Below, piece after piece: positions 25,697-35,177 of a stretch of 64,000 nt of DNA. The notes beneath the pieces were generated by a model, which had not been told where the DNA came from, did no database searches, and saw nothing but the letters and a program-made list of their open reading frames with translations. Both the position numbers and the translations under genes were made by a program. The stretch covers positions 50,195 through 114,194 of the forward strand of contig JAHHHN010000021.1 of NCBI GenBank assembly GCA_019359325.1, in the 5' to 3' direction. How positions within the stretch are numbered: the first letter of the stretch is position 1; each line of letters opens with the position of its first letter. The DNA comes from Mojavia pulchra JT2-VF2 (GTDB lineage: Bacteria; Cyanobacteriota; Cyanobacteriia; Cyanobacteriales; Nostocaceae).

Positions 25697-26352
25697 GCTA
25701 TCAAGTACGGCATATCATACCCTACTTCTACGAAATGAAAAAGCAATCAGGCATTTTGACAAAAGAGATTGCCGTTTACTTGCAGAAAACATCAAAATAA
25801 ATGCGCGATCTACCGACATGAGAAAGCATTTAAGTTAAAGGAGTTAGCAAACTGCCATTTACTTGCGGAAAACACCAAAATGAATAAGTAAAATGGCATT
25901 TTGAGTAAGTCAAACCTCATTTTACTTGCGGAAAACACCAAAATGAATAAGTAAAATGGCATTTTGAGTAAGTCAAACCTCATTTTACTTGCGGAAAACA
26001 CCAAAATGAGAAAGTAAAATGACATTTTGAGTAAGTCAAAAGGCATTTTGAATAAGTCAAATGGCTTTTTACTTTCTTTTTAGACAATCGCTACAATAAA
26101 ATATTTGCGATTGGCTCCGCCAGTACCAAAGGCAATCGCAGCCAAAAATAATGCTATACACAAGTTTCTGTAGGGTTTAATTCACAGCGACTTGAAAAAA
26201 GCGATCGCATATCACCCAAAATGCCTCAAGAGCTTAATTTACAAGGTTTTGGAATTGGAAAATTGGTAAATTAGAATTTTGGGAAGCGAGTTTAAGGGTA
26301 AACTTTTATATTGCAATAGATAACTTGTACCCCATGATTGGAGAGCAAAACC
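25697..26352. other. intergenic region with tandem repeat
   Basis: Apart from the 63-bp tandem repeat at 25857-26043 I see no gene. A degenerate partial unit (TTTACTTGCAGAAAACATCA) lies at about 25775-25795. After 26100 the sequence is AT-rich with one HIP1-like site and must contain the ccmP promoter. Confidence 0.6.
25857..26060. repeat. 63-bp tandem repeat, about three copies
   Basis: Units begin at about 25857, 25919 and 25982, each with ATTTTACTTGCGGAAAACAC, then CAAAATGA, AGTAAAATGGCATTTTGAG and TAAGTCAAA. The last unit decays into shorter ATTTTGARTAAGTCAAA copies up to about 26060. The period of 63 keeps a frame on the minus strand (21-residue hydrophobic repeats), but I regard that frame as accidental. 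Confidence 0.85.
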
Positions 26353-26994
26353 TTGGGAATAGAACTACGCAGTTTCGTATTTCTCGACAACCTGCAACCT
26401 CAACATGCAGCATATATGGGAACAGTAGCTCAAGGTTTCTTACCATTACCAGGGGATACATCACTTTGGATTGAAATTTCTCCTGGGATTGAAATCAATA
26501 AAATTACAGATATCGCCCTCAAAGCGGCTTCTGTACGTCCGGGAGTACAGGTAGTTGAACGGCTTTATGGACTATTAGAAGTTCATTCTAGCTCCCAAGG
26601 TGAAACGCGATCGGCTGGTCAAGCGATTTTGGCAGCATTAGGAGTCCGCAGAGAAGAATGTATCAAACCGCGTGTTGTTTCTAGCCAAATTATCCGTAAC
26701 ATTGATGCTTACCAAACACAACTGATCAATCGCACGCGACGGGGACAACTATTACTAGCAGGACAAACGCTATATGTATTAGAAGTTGAGCCGGCTGCTT
26801 ACGCTGCACTGGCTGCAAATGAAGCAGAAAAAGCCGCGTCAATTAATATCCTTGAGGTTCAAGCTGTAGGTAGTTTCGGACGGCTGTACTTAGGTGGACA
26901 AGAACGAGATATTCTTGCAGGTGCAGCTGGTGCGTTAGCAGCGATTGAAGGTGTAGCTGGTCGGGTAAACCCCAACAGTGGGCGTCAGGAGTAA
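26353..26994 (+). CDS. ccmP: carboxysome shell protein CcmP (tandem BMC domains)
   Basis: Two bacterial-microcompartment domains follow each other. The first runs from [20 protein letters not shown] through [21 protein letters not shown] and [18 protein letters not shown]; the second from [18 protein letters not shown] through [20 protein letters not shown] to [18 protein letters not shown]. This is the CcmP pattern; CcmP trimers stack to form gated pores in beta-carboxysome shells. I start at TTG 26353 because GGAGAG lies seven bases upstream and the result is 213 residues, the family length. Another TTG at 26338 opens the frame. The main ccm cluster is not in the window, so ccmP is a satellite gene as in other cyanobacteria. 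Confidence 0.93.
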   Translation: MGIELRSFVFLDNLQPQHAAYMGTVAQGFLPLPGDTSLWIEISPGIEINKITDIALKAASVRPGVQVVERLYGLLEVHSSSQGETRSAGQAILAALGVRREECIKPRVVSSQIIRNIDAYQTQLINRTRRGQLLLAGQTLYVLEVEPAAYAALAANEAEKAASINILEVQAVGSFGRLYLGGQERDILAGAAGALAAIEGVAGRVNPNSGRQE

Positions 26995-27004
26995 AGGAGG
27001 GACA

Positions 27005-27811
27005 ATGGCCAATCGAGAGCATCTAGCTTTACTAAAAGCTGGTGCAGTCACATGGATTGAGTGGAGAAATCAAAATCCCCAGATTGAACCAGACCTCAGC
27101 ACGGCAAATCTCTCTGGAGATAACCTCAGAGGCGCAAACCTCTGTGGGGTAAACTTGACCAAAGTGGATCTAAGTCATGCTTTACTCGTGCGAGCCAACC
27201 TCAGCAACGCTGATCTTAGTAGTGCTAATCTCCACAGTGCCAAGCTAATTGAAGCTAACTTGAGCGGTGCTAACTTCAGTGTTGCTAACTTGAGCGACGC
27301 TACACTTACCCAAGCAGATCTCACTCATGCCCATTTGATTGGATCAAACTTAAGTGGGGCGGATCTTAGAGGCGCTGCGATCGCTAATGCTAATCTCATA
27401 GGAACTGACTTAACAGGCGCTAACCTCAAAGATGCCGATTTAGGTACAGCAAAGCTGATCCGGGCTAACCTGTGTTTTGCAAACCTCATCGCAGCTAACT
27501 TGATTGCAGCTGATCTCAGCGAAGCAAACCTGTATGAAGCAGAAGCGATGGGCGCTTACCTTTATCAAACTGAATTATACAAAGCTAATCTGAGCAAGGC
27601 TCACTTCAGCGGTGCTTACCTATTCAAGGCTAACTTAAGCGAGGCTGATTTAAGAGGCGCTAACTTGAGATGGACTAATCTAAGAGGTGCTAACTTGGCA
27701 GGAGCTAATCTTAGAGGCGCTGATCTGAGAGGGGCTAATCTTCAAGAAGCTAACCTCACTGGTGCAAATCTTCAAGAGGCAACTATGCCTGACTTTTCAA
27801 AGCATGATTAA
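27005..27811 (+). CDS. pentapeptide-repeat protein
   Basis: The 268-residue product has a short N-terminal segment (MANREHLALLKAGAVTWIEWRNQNP) and then more than 35 consecutive A(N/D)LXX pentapeptides, predicted to form a right-handed quadrilateral beta-helix. The function of most such cyanobacterial proteins is unknown. I start at ATG 27005, preceded by AAGGAGGG; the frame opens earlier with GTG at 26978 inside ccmP. The gene begins 10 bases after the ccmP stop in the same direction, so the two are probably cotranscribed, which makes a carboxysome-related role worth considering. Confidence 0.9.
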   Translation: MANREHLALLKAGAVTWIEWRNQNPQIEPDLSTANLSGDNLRGANLCGVNLTKVDLSHALLVRANLSNADLSSANLHSAKLIEANLSGANFSVANLSDATLTQADLTHAHLIGSNLSGADLRGAAIANANLIGTDLTGANLKDADLGTAKLIRANLCFANLIAANLIAADLSEANLYEAEAMGAYLYQTELYKANLSKAHFSGAYLFKANLSEADLRGANLRWTNLRGANLAGANLRGADLRGANLQEANLTGANLQEATMPDFSKHD

Positions 27812-27944
27812 GGCCTCTTTTGGCAAGCCATAACAAATACCATTCGTTGGAAACTCGCATTACATCAAGCATCAAGCAATCTGCAACCCAAGAATTATCC
27901 CTTAGGGTAGATAGGTTTATAAATTCATCTCCTCAAAATAAGGT

Positions 27945-27962
27945 ATATAGCATACGCTATAT
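27945..27962. promoter_or_regulatory. inverted repeat before XRE gene, candidate operator
   Basis: ATATAGC-ATAC-GCTATAT is a perfect 7+7 inverted repeat centred 35 bases upstream of the XRE start codon. A palindrome of this size in the promoter of a helix-turn-helix gene suggests an autoregulatory site. The inference rests on position and symmetry only. Confidence 0.5.
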
Positions 27963-27988
27963 GCAATAGCTTCATCTATTAAGTTCTC

Positions 27989-28273
27989 ATGGTTAAAAAG
28001 ACAGTTGCGCTTGGACGACCAGAAGTTAGCCATCTCATTCGCAAACTTCGGCACTTAACTGGATTAAGCCAAGAGCAGTTTGCAGAAAAACTAGGAGTTG
28101 CTTTTAGCACAATTAATCGATGGGAAAACGGTCACATGCAGCCTTCGCCTCTGGCACTCAAGCAAATCAAAACGATGCTCAGTGAGTTAAGCCGTTCACC
28201 TGTCGTTGAGCTTCAACAGCAGAGCCAAACTCTGTTAGATCAATATTTTTTAGAAGCGGAGTCGAGTGTTTGA
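27989..28273 (+). CDS. XRE-family helix-turn-helix regulator
   Basis: The 94-residue protein carries one Cro/C1-type HTH: VSHLIRKLRHLTGLSQEQFAEKLGVAFSTINRWENGHMQPSP, followed by two short helices (ALKQIKTMLSEL, QQQSQTLLDQYF). No sensor domain is present. The gene ends by overlapping four bases (ATGA) with the start of the giant histidine-kinase gene, so the two are translationally coupled. It may regulate the kinase operon through the inverted repeat upstream. Confidence 0.88.
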   Translation: MVKKTVALGRPEVSHLIRKLRHLTGLSQEQFAEKLGVAFSTINRWENGHMQPSPLALKQIKTMLSELSRSPVVELQQQSQTLLDQYFLEAESSV

Positions 28274-31200
28274 TGACTAAGGTGAAAGCTGCGATTTCTA
28301 ATCATCCCTCTCCAGCAGAAAGCCCACAAACAGTTCCAATATCAGAGAGTGAGGAACGATTTCGGTTGGTGCTAGAAGCATCACCCGATGGATTCATCAT
28401 TTTGCGTAGCGTCCGAGATGCAGTAGGGGAAATTGCTGACTTCATCATCGAATACACCAATCCAGTCGCTGCAAGAAATGTGAACCGTACACCAGAGGAG
28501 TTATTCGGTCAGTACCTACTGCATCTATTTCCTGATTGTAAAAGCAACAATATTTTTGATCACTACGTGACAGTTGCCGAAACAGGCATTTCGACAACGT
28601 TTGAAACATTTTACGACAGCAAAGAATTGGCAGGCTGGTTTCGTAACGTTGTTGTGAAGTTAAACGACGGAATAGCGGTTTCCTTTAGCAATATTACCGA
28701 TCGCAAACAAGCAGAATTGGCACTGCAACAACAACAGCAGCATTTTCGGATCGCCTTGCAAACCGCAAAGCTTGGTTCTTGGGAACATGATCTGAGGACA
28801 GGAGTTCTCACCTGTTCAGATCAATGCAAGGCGAACTTTGGTTTTTTGCCCGATGCAGAATTTACGCATGAAACTCTATTTGCAGCATTGCACCCTGACG
28901 ATCGCCTTCTTGTCCAGGCTGCGATTGAGCGTGCGATCGCAGAGCGAATAGATTATGAGGTGGAGGAACGCTGTTACCATCCTGATGGCAGCCTGCACTG
29001 GCTGATTGTCCGAGGTCAACTCGTGTATGACTCCAAAGGCACGCCGATTCGGATGGTTGGTGTCACGCTTGACATTACAGAACGTAAGCAATTTGAAGAA
29101 TCGCTGAGAGCAGCCAACCAACGCATTTCTAACATTCTTGAAAGTATCACTGATGCTTTCGTCGCCTTTGATCGCGACTGGCGTTATACCTACGTCAATC
29201 AGGAAGCCGCTCAGATGCTAGGGCGATCGCCTCAGGAACTCCTCGGTCAACGTTGGCAAGATGTGTTCCCCGAAGCTGTCCAGCAAAATTCTGTCATTGT
29301 CCAGCAATTTGAGCGAGCAATGGCGGAGCAGACAACGGTGAAGTTTGAGGCGTTTTCGCTGCTGATTAATCGCTGGGTTGATGTTTCGCTCTTTCCTTCA
29401 TCAGACGGATTAGCGATGTATTTTCGAGACATCAGCAATCGCAAACGGGCAGAGCAACGCCGGGATGTTCAGTATGCCATTGCGCGTATCTTGGCTGAAG
29501 CAAAGACGGTTGCTGAAGCGACCCCCACCATTTTGCAGGCTCTGTGTGAAAATTTAGGCTGGCAAGTTGGGGCGCTGTGGAGTATTGACTCACATCCTCC
29601 GATCTTGCGTTGCCTCAACTACTGGCAAGCTGCAAATGTGGATATGCAGGAATTTGTTGAGGCAACCCAGCAAATGACCCTAGCACAAGGAGTTGGGCTT
29701 CCAGGTCGCGTTTGGGCAAGCCGTCAACCACACTGGATCTGTGAATTAAGTAAAGACAGCAACTTCCCCAGAATTGTACTTGCGTCTGTGGTTGGATTAC
29801 AATCGGGGTTTGGGTTTCCTATTCTACTAGGTAACGAAATCTTAGGTGTGATTGAGTGCTTTAGCAATCGCATCCAAGAAGCAGACGAAGACTTGCTAGA
29901 CATGATGGCGGCGATCGGTAGCCAGATTGGTCAGTTTATGGAGCGAAAGCGCACAGAAGCCGCGCTACAAGAGAGTCAGGAACTGTTTCAAAGCTTTATG
30001 AACCATAGCCCAATTGCAGCCTTTATTAAGGATGAATCTGGGCGATATCTGTATGTAAATGCCTGGGCAGAGCGAGCAAACAAGCGATCGCAATCGGATT
30101 TCATCGGCAAAACGGATTTTGAGTTACTGCCACCGGCAATTGCCCAGCAGTTTCACACGAATGATGTGGCTGTACTGACCAGTGGACAGCCGATGCAAAT
30201 GCTGGAAACCATTCAGCATCAGGACGGGGAACACAGTTATATGTCCTTTAAGTTCCCCATTCACAATGCGGCTGGGCAACAACTTCTGGCTGGAGTGGCG
30301 CTTGATGTCAGCGAACAGCAAGCTGCGCTGCGCGAACGCCTGCGGGCTGAGGAGGAGTTACGGCAACGAGAAGCCGAACTGCGCCTGATCACAAATGCTG
30401 TTCCGGTGCTGATTTCCTTTGTCGATGCTCAACAGCGTTACCGCTTCAATAATCAAAGATATGAAGAGTGGTTTGGAAACCCAGCAACTGAGGTGTATGG
30501 CAAGCATCTGTGGGAAGTACTGGACGAAGCAGCGTATGCAACGATTCGTCCTTACGTTGAACAGGTATTGGCAGGGCAAGAAGTTACCTTTGAGAGCAAA
30601 ATTCCTTACAAAGATGGAGGCACACGCTTTGTAACTGCCACATATGTTCCTCGTTTTGATCACCAGGGAAACGTCGAAGGCTTTGTGGCATTAGTGAGCG
30701 ACATCACCCAGCGCAAGCAAGCCGAGGAAACCTTACGCCAAAGTGAAGAGCGGCTGAGGATTGCTCAACAAGCTGCCAATGCTGGTGTGTGGGACTGGGA
30801 TATTGTCGCCAACCAAGTCACTTGGTCAGAGGAATACTACTGCTTGTATGGGCTTGAGAGAGCAACCACTCAACCCTCATATCAAAATTGGCTAAAGTCA
30901 ATTTTTGAGCAAGACCGCGATCGCGTCGATCAAGCAGCCCGAAAAGCTTTAGCACACCGCACCGACCTCAATGTTGAATTTCGCATTCTCCACCCAACTC
31001 AGGGAGAGCGATGGCTGACTGCGATCGGGCAGACATTTTATGATGATAACGGACAGCCCCAGCGCATGACAGGGATTGCGCTGGATATTACCGAACGCAA
31101 AACAGCAGAAGCAGCATCGCGGCAAAGTGAAGCTTTTAATCGGGAAATTCTTGAAAGTAGTGGGGATTGTATCAAGGTATTAGATTTAGAGGGATCGCTC

Positions 31201-34200
31201 CTGTACATGAATCCGGGGGGAAAAACCCTGCTTTGTATTGAAGACATCACTCCATTCATCAACTCTTCATGGGTCAAGTTCTGGCAAGAAGCTGACCAGC
31301 CAGCCGCTCAGGAAACACTCAACAAAGCCAGAACCGTTGGAGTGGGAACATTTCAAGGCTATTGTCCAACCCTAACTGGTGAGCCGAAATGGTGGGATGT
31401 CAAGGTGACTCCTATTAAAGGTGCAGATGGACAAGCCGAACGGTTGTTGTGTATTTCTCGTGATATCAGCGATCGTAAACAGGCAGAAGAAGCCTTACGT
31501 GAAAGTCAGCTACTTTACCAAACGCTTGCCGAAGCTCTGCCGAATTTAGTGTGGACACTTACTTCAGAAGGTAAATTAGACTACGTTAACCAGCAATGGC
31601 GACAGGCTTTAGGAGTCACAATTGAGCAAGTCAATCAGGCGGGTTGGAGTTTAATTGTTCATCCTGACGATCTGTCTTGCATCTTGGAGGATTGGGAAAA
31701 GGTTCAGGCAGGTGCCACGGTCACAGAGCGAGAGTACCGCCACCACATGGCAGATGGCAGCTACCGCTGGTTTCTGGCACGTATGGTTGTCATTCGAGAT
31801 GAGCAAGGAAAACTGCTGCGATTCATGGGAACCAGCACTGATATTGATGAACGCAAACGAACTGAAGATGCGCTTCGTAGCAGTGAAGAACGGTTAGCTC
31901 TAGCGTCAGCGGCGGCACAGGTGGGAACTTTTGAATGGAATATTCAGACCAATGAACTCTTTTGGACGGCGGAAGAAGAAGCCTTGTATGGCTTGCCACC
32001 CGGAAGTTTTACACGACAGTATGAGAATTGGCGGCAAGCGGTTCATCCAGAAGATCGCCATCAGGCAGAACAAGATGTACAAGATGCAGTCGTCAATGGT
32101 GCCGATCTAAACACAGAGTTTCGCATTATTCATCCTAATGGGGATATACGTTGGCTGACAGCAAAAGGCAGGGTTTTCTACGATTCCAAAAACCGTCCCC
32201 TGCGGATGATTGGCATGAATGAAGATATCACCAATCGCAAACAGTTAGAAATGGAGCGTGAGCAACTGCTGCAACAGCTGGAAACCAGCCTGGGACAGTT
32301 TGAAGCCGTCATCAATAGTATGTCAGAAGGCTTACTTGTCAGCGATGCTCAGGGAAATGTGCTGTTGTTTAATCCGGCAGCACTAGTTTTGCATGAGTAT
32401 AAATCGGTTGAGCAGGTTCGGCGGAACTTAAATGATTTTCCAGATACCTTTGAAGGGTACGATTTCCAAGGCAACCCCATTCCTCTGGAGGAGTGGCCAC
32501 TAGCTAAAGTGCTACGGGGTGAAACTTATTCAAACTATGAAATTAATATTCATCGTCTGGATACAAATACTCGTTGGATTGGTAGCTTTAGTGGAACTCC
32601 TGTGTATGACAAACACGGGAAGATGATTTTGGCGATTGTCACAATGCATGACATCACTGAACGCAAACAAGCAGAAGCAGCCCTGCGAGAAAGTGAAGAA
32701 CGCTTACGCCTAGCTTTGATGGCAGCGAGTCAGGGACTTTACGACCTGAATGTGCAAACTGGAGATGCGATCGTCAGCCTAGAATATGCACTGATGCTTG
32801 GTTATGAACCTGATGAGTTTGAAGAAACCAATGCCAAATGGCGAGAGCGGCTTCATCCTGACGATGTAGCCGTAGTCTATCAGGCATACGAAGATTACAT
32901 TAGCGGAAAACTTGATACGTATCGAGTCGAGTTTAGACAGCAAACCAAATCGGGGGATTGGAAGTGGATTCTTTCAATTGGCAAGATTGTTTCATGGGAC
33001 AGTAACGGACAACCCTTGCGAATGCTGGGTACGCATACTGATATTACCGATCGCAAACACACAGAACAAATCTTACGCCAGAATGAGGAGCAAGCGCGGC
33101 TTGCCATTAAAATAGGACGACTTGGGACTTGGCGTTATAACCTCCACACAAACTCAGTTGAGCTAGACGAGCGGATGCGGGAGATTTGGGGTGAACCAGA
33201 TGATACACAAACAATTCCTCTGCCAAGAGTGATAGAGCGGATTCATCCTGATGATCGCGAACCTGTGGCGATCGCCATTGGTGCTGCTCTTGCTCCTGAA
33301 TCATCAGGAACCTATGAGATGGATTACCGAGTTATTTGGGATGATGGTAGTGAAAGATGGGTATCCGCTAACGGACAAGTGCAATTTGAGGGCGAAGGGG
33401 AGTATCGGCGACCGATTGACTTCTTGGGAACTGCACTCGACATCACCGATCGCAAACAAGCAGAAGAAGCTTTGCGGAACAGTGCTGAACGGTTAAGTGT
33501 GGCGTTGACGGCTGCAAAACTTGGTGATTGGAGTTGGAATGCAGCAACAGACATAGTGACGTTCTCAGAACGAGGCGCTGAAATTTTTGGAATTCCCCCA
33601 GGCCCCTATATCACCTGGACACAGATGCAAAGTCTACTGCATGAGCAAGACCGAGAGCAAGCGCAGTTGCGTGTGGAACAGGCGGTTGCCAAGCAGGAAG
33701 ACTATGATATTGAATACCGAGTGATACATCTTGATGGAACACTACGATGGGTTGCTGCCAAGGGACGCGCTCAATACGATCCGTCTGGGCAGGTTCTAGG
33801 AATGCTTGGCGTGGTACAGGATATCACCGCTCGCAAACAAGCCGAACAGGAACGGGAGCAATTACTAGAACGGGAGCGTACCGCGCGAGAACAAGCCGAA
33901 GCTGCAAACCGAATCAAAGATGAGTTTTTAGCTGTACTGTCTCATGAGTTGCGATCGCCCCTCAACCCAATTTTGGGATGGGCAAAGCTGTTGCAAACTC
34001 GTCAATTTGATCAATCAGGCACAAAGCGAGCTTTGGAAACAATCGAGCGCAATGCCAAGTTGCAAATTCAACTGATTGACGATTTACTTGATATTTCTCG
34101 CATCTTACGCGGCAAAATGATGCTGAATGTCTGCCCAGTAAATTTGGTGGAAGTTGTTGATGCAGCTTCAGAAACTGTGCGCCTATCAGCCGAGGCAAAG

Positions 34201-35028
34201 GGCATTGAAATTCATAAGGTTGTAGCTGGTGATATTGGGCTAGTGTCAGGTGATTCGGGTCGCCTTCAGCAAATTGTATGGAATTTACTCTCTAATGCAG
34301 TCAAATTCACACCCAATGGCGGAAAAATCGAAATCCGGCTAGAACAAGTTGGGACTGATGCTCAAATTCAAGTTAAAGATACCGGGAAAGGTATCAAGCC
34401 AGAGTTTCTCCCGCACGTGTTTGAGTATTTCCGACAGGAGGATAGCACAACTACCCGAAAGTTTGGTGGTTTGGGGTTAGGGCTAGCGATCGTCCGGTAT
34501 TTTACTGAATTGCATGGCGGAACCGTTAAGGCAGAAAGTCTTGGAGAAGGATTAGGGGCAACGTTTACAGTTTCTCTGCCACAGCCCAAGCACCAGAACG
34601 GAGGAAACACAGATGCGGATGTTTCTGCAAGTGCTGTGGCTGAAGCTTCCCCCCTCGCTAATTTGCGAATTTTAGTGGTGGATGATGAAGCCGATATGCG
34701 AGAATTAATTTTCACTATTTTCCAACAAACTGGAGCAGAGGTGAGATTAGCAGCATCCGCAGTTGAAGCATTGGAAGTATTGGATGTATTCAAACCAGAT
34801 TTTTTGATCAGCGATATTGGGATGCCAGAGATGGACGGTTATGAACTCATGCGTCAAGTGAGGAGTTTACCACCAGAAAATATAGGACAAATTCCGGCTA
34901 TCGCTCTGACTGCTTATGCTGGAGAGATTAATCAACAACAGGCATTAGCAGCAGGATTTCTCAGGCATATTGCAAAGCCGGTTGAACCAGAGGAGTTGTT
35001 AGAGGCGATCGTCACTTTGGTTAAATAG
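28270..35028 (+). CDS. giant multi-PAS hybrid histidine kinase
   Basis: At 2252 residues this is one of the largest bacterial sensor kinases. I count about 13 PAS/PAC units, each ending in a D(I/V)(T/S)xRKxxE linker (for example SFSNITDRKQAE, VTLDITERKQFE, FRDISNRKRAE), with one GAF domain after the third (ILAEAKTVAEATPTILQALC). Several PAS units contain the PAS-fold-3 pattern HPDDR. The output part is a HisKA domain with FLAVLSHELRSP (His near residue 1892), a HATPase domain (NLLSNAVKFTP, DTGKGIKPE, GGLGLGLAIV) and a C-terminal receiver (VVDDEAD, acceptor Asp near 2182 in LISDIGMPEMDG, then AKPVEP). There are no membrane helices, so it senses in the cytoplasm. Confidence 0.93.
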   Translation: MMTKVKAAISNHPSPAESPQTVPISESEERFRLVLEASPDGFIILRSVRDAVGEIADFIIEYTNPVAARNVNRTPEELFGQYLLHLFPDCKSNNIFDHYVTVAETGISTTFETFYDSKELAGWFRNVVVKLNDGIAVSFSNITDRKQAELALQQQQQHFRIALQTAKLGSWEHDLRTGVLTCSDQCKANFGFLPDAEFTHETLFAALHPDDRLLVQAAIERAIAERIDYEVEERCYHPDGSLHWLIVRGQLVYDSKGTPIRMVGVTLDITERKQFEESLRAANQRISNILESITDAFVAFDRDWRYTYVNQEAAQMLGRSPQELLGQRWQDVFPEAVQQNSVIVQQFERAMAEQTTVKFEAFSLLINRWVDVSLFPSSDGLAMYFRDISNRKRAEQRRDVQYAIARILAEAKTVAEATPTILQALCENLGWQVGALWSIDSHPPILRCLNYWQAANVDMQEFVEATQQMTLAQGVGLPGRVWASRQPHWICELSKDSNFPRIVLASVVGLQSGFGFPILLGNEILGVIECFSNRIQEADEDLLDMMAAIGSQIGQFMERKRTEAALQESQELFQSFMNHSPIAAFIKDESGRYLYVNAWAERANKRSQSDFIGKTDFELLPPAIAQQFHTNDVAVLTSGQPMQMLETIQHQDGEHSYMSFKFPIHNAAGQQLLAGVALDVSEQQAALRERLRAEEELRQREAELRLITNAVPVLISFVDAQQRYRFNNQRYEEWFGNPATEVYGKHLWEVLDEAAYATIRPYVEQVLAGQEVTFESKIPYKDGGTRFVTATYVPRFDHQGNVEGFVALVSDITQRKQAEETLRQSEERLRIAQQAANAGVWDWDIVANQVTWSEEYYCLYGLERATTQPSYQNWLKSIFEQDRDRVDQAARKALAHRTDLNVEFRILHPTQGERWLTAIGQTFYDDNGQPQRMTGIALDITERKTAEAASRQSEAFNREILESSGDCIKVLDLEGSLLYMNPGGKTLLCIEDITPFINSSWVKFWQEADQPAAQETLNKARTVGVGTFQGYCPTLTGEPKWWDVKVTPIKGADGQAERLLCISRDISDRKQAEEALRESQLLYQTLAEALPNLVWTLTSEGKLDYVNQQWRQALGVTIEQVNQAGWSLIVHPDDLSCILEDWEKVQAGATVTEREYRHHMADGSYRWFLARMVVIRDEQGKLLRFMGTSTDIDERKRTEDALRSSEERLALASAAAQVGTFEWNIQTNELFWTAEEEALYGLPPGSFTRQYENWRQAVHPEDRHQAEQDVQDAVVNGADLNTEFRIIHPNGDIRWLTAKGRVFYDSKNRPLRMIGMNEDITNRKQLEMEREQLLQQLETSLGQFEAVINSMSEGLLVSDAQGNVLLFNPAALVLHEYKSVEQVRRNLNDFPDTFEGYDFQGNPIPLEEWPLAKVLRGETYSNYEINIHRLDTNTRWIGSFSGTPVYDKHGKMILAIVTMHDITERKQAEAALRESEERLRLALMAASQGLYDLNVQTGDAIVSLEYALMLGYEPDEFEETNAKWRERLHPDDVAVVYQAYEDYISGKLDTYRVEFRQQTKSGDWKWILSIGKIVSWDSNGQPLRMLGTHTDITDRKHTEQILRQNEEQARLAIKIGRLGTWRYNLHTNSVELDERMREIWGEPDDTQTIPLPRVIERIHPDDREPVAIAIGAALAPESSGTYEMDYRVIWDDGSERWVSANGQVQFEGEGEYRRPIDFLGTALDITDRKQAEEALRNSAERLSVALTAAKLGDWSWNAATDIVTFSERGAEIFGIPPGPYITWTQMQSLLHEQDREQAQLRVEQAVAKQEDYDIEYRVIHLDGTLRWVAAKGRAQYDPSGQVLGMLGVVQDITARKQAEQEREQLLERERTAREQAEAANRIKDEFLAVLSHELRSPLNPILGWAKLLQTRQFDQSGTKRALETIERNAKLQIQLIDDLLDISRILRGKMMLNVCPVNLVEVVDAASETVRLSAEAKGIEIHKVVAGDIGLVSGDSGRLQQIVWNLLSNAVKFTPNGGKIEIRLEQVGTDAQIQVKDTGKGIKPEFLPHVFEYFRQEDSTTTRKFGGLGLGLAIVRYFTELHGGTVKAESLGEGLGATFTVSLPQPKHQNGGNTDADVSASAVAEASPLANLRILVVDDEADMRELIFTIFQQTGAEVRLAASAVEALEVLDVFKPDFLISDIGMPEMDGYELMRQVRSLPPENIGQIPAIALTAYAGEINQQQALAAGFLRHIAKPVEPEELLEAIVTLVK

Positions 35029-35085
35029 CAATACAGTTCAGTTAACTGGAGTTTAGGTTATAAAAACCCTCAGATACAGATGAGT

Positions 35086-35108
35086 AGGGCACAACAATGT
35101 TGTGCCCT
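35086..35108. repeat. palindromic element AGGGCACAAC/GTTGTGCCCT
   Basis: A 10-bp perfect stem with a three-base loop (AAT) between the kinase stop and the convergent TPR gene. A similar but shorter element lies at 44507-44525, also between convergent genes. Such REP-like palindromes may double as bidirectional terminators. Confidence 0.65.
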
Positions 35109-35177
35109 TACGAATAATTTATGTGTCGTAAACATTATTTGAACTGGTATTAATTACTATGGAACTTCTAATTATAG

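Noticed and set aside
25810..26046. 78-codon minus-strand frame of 21-residue hydrophobic repeats
   Set aside because: It is a by-product of a 63-bp tandem repeat; no ribosome site, no family, very biased composition.
34368..34793. 141-codon antisense frame in the kinase gene
   Set aside because: Shadow frame over conserved HATPase and receiver domains.
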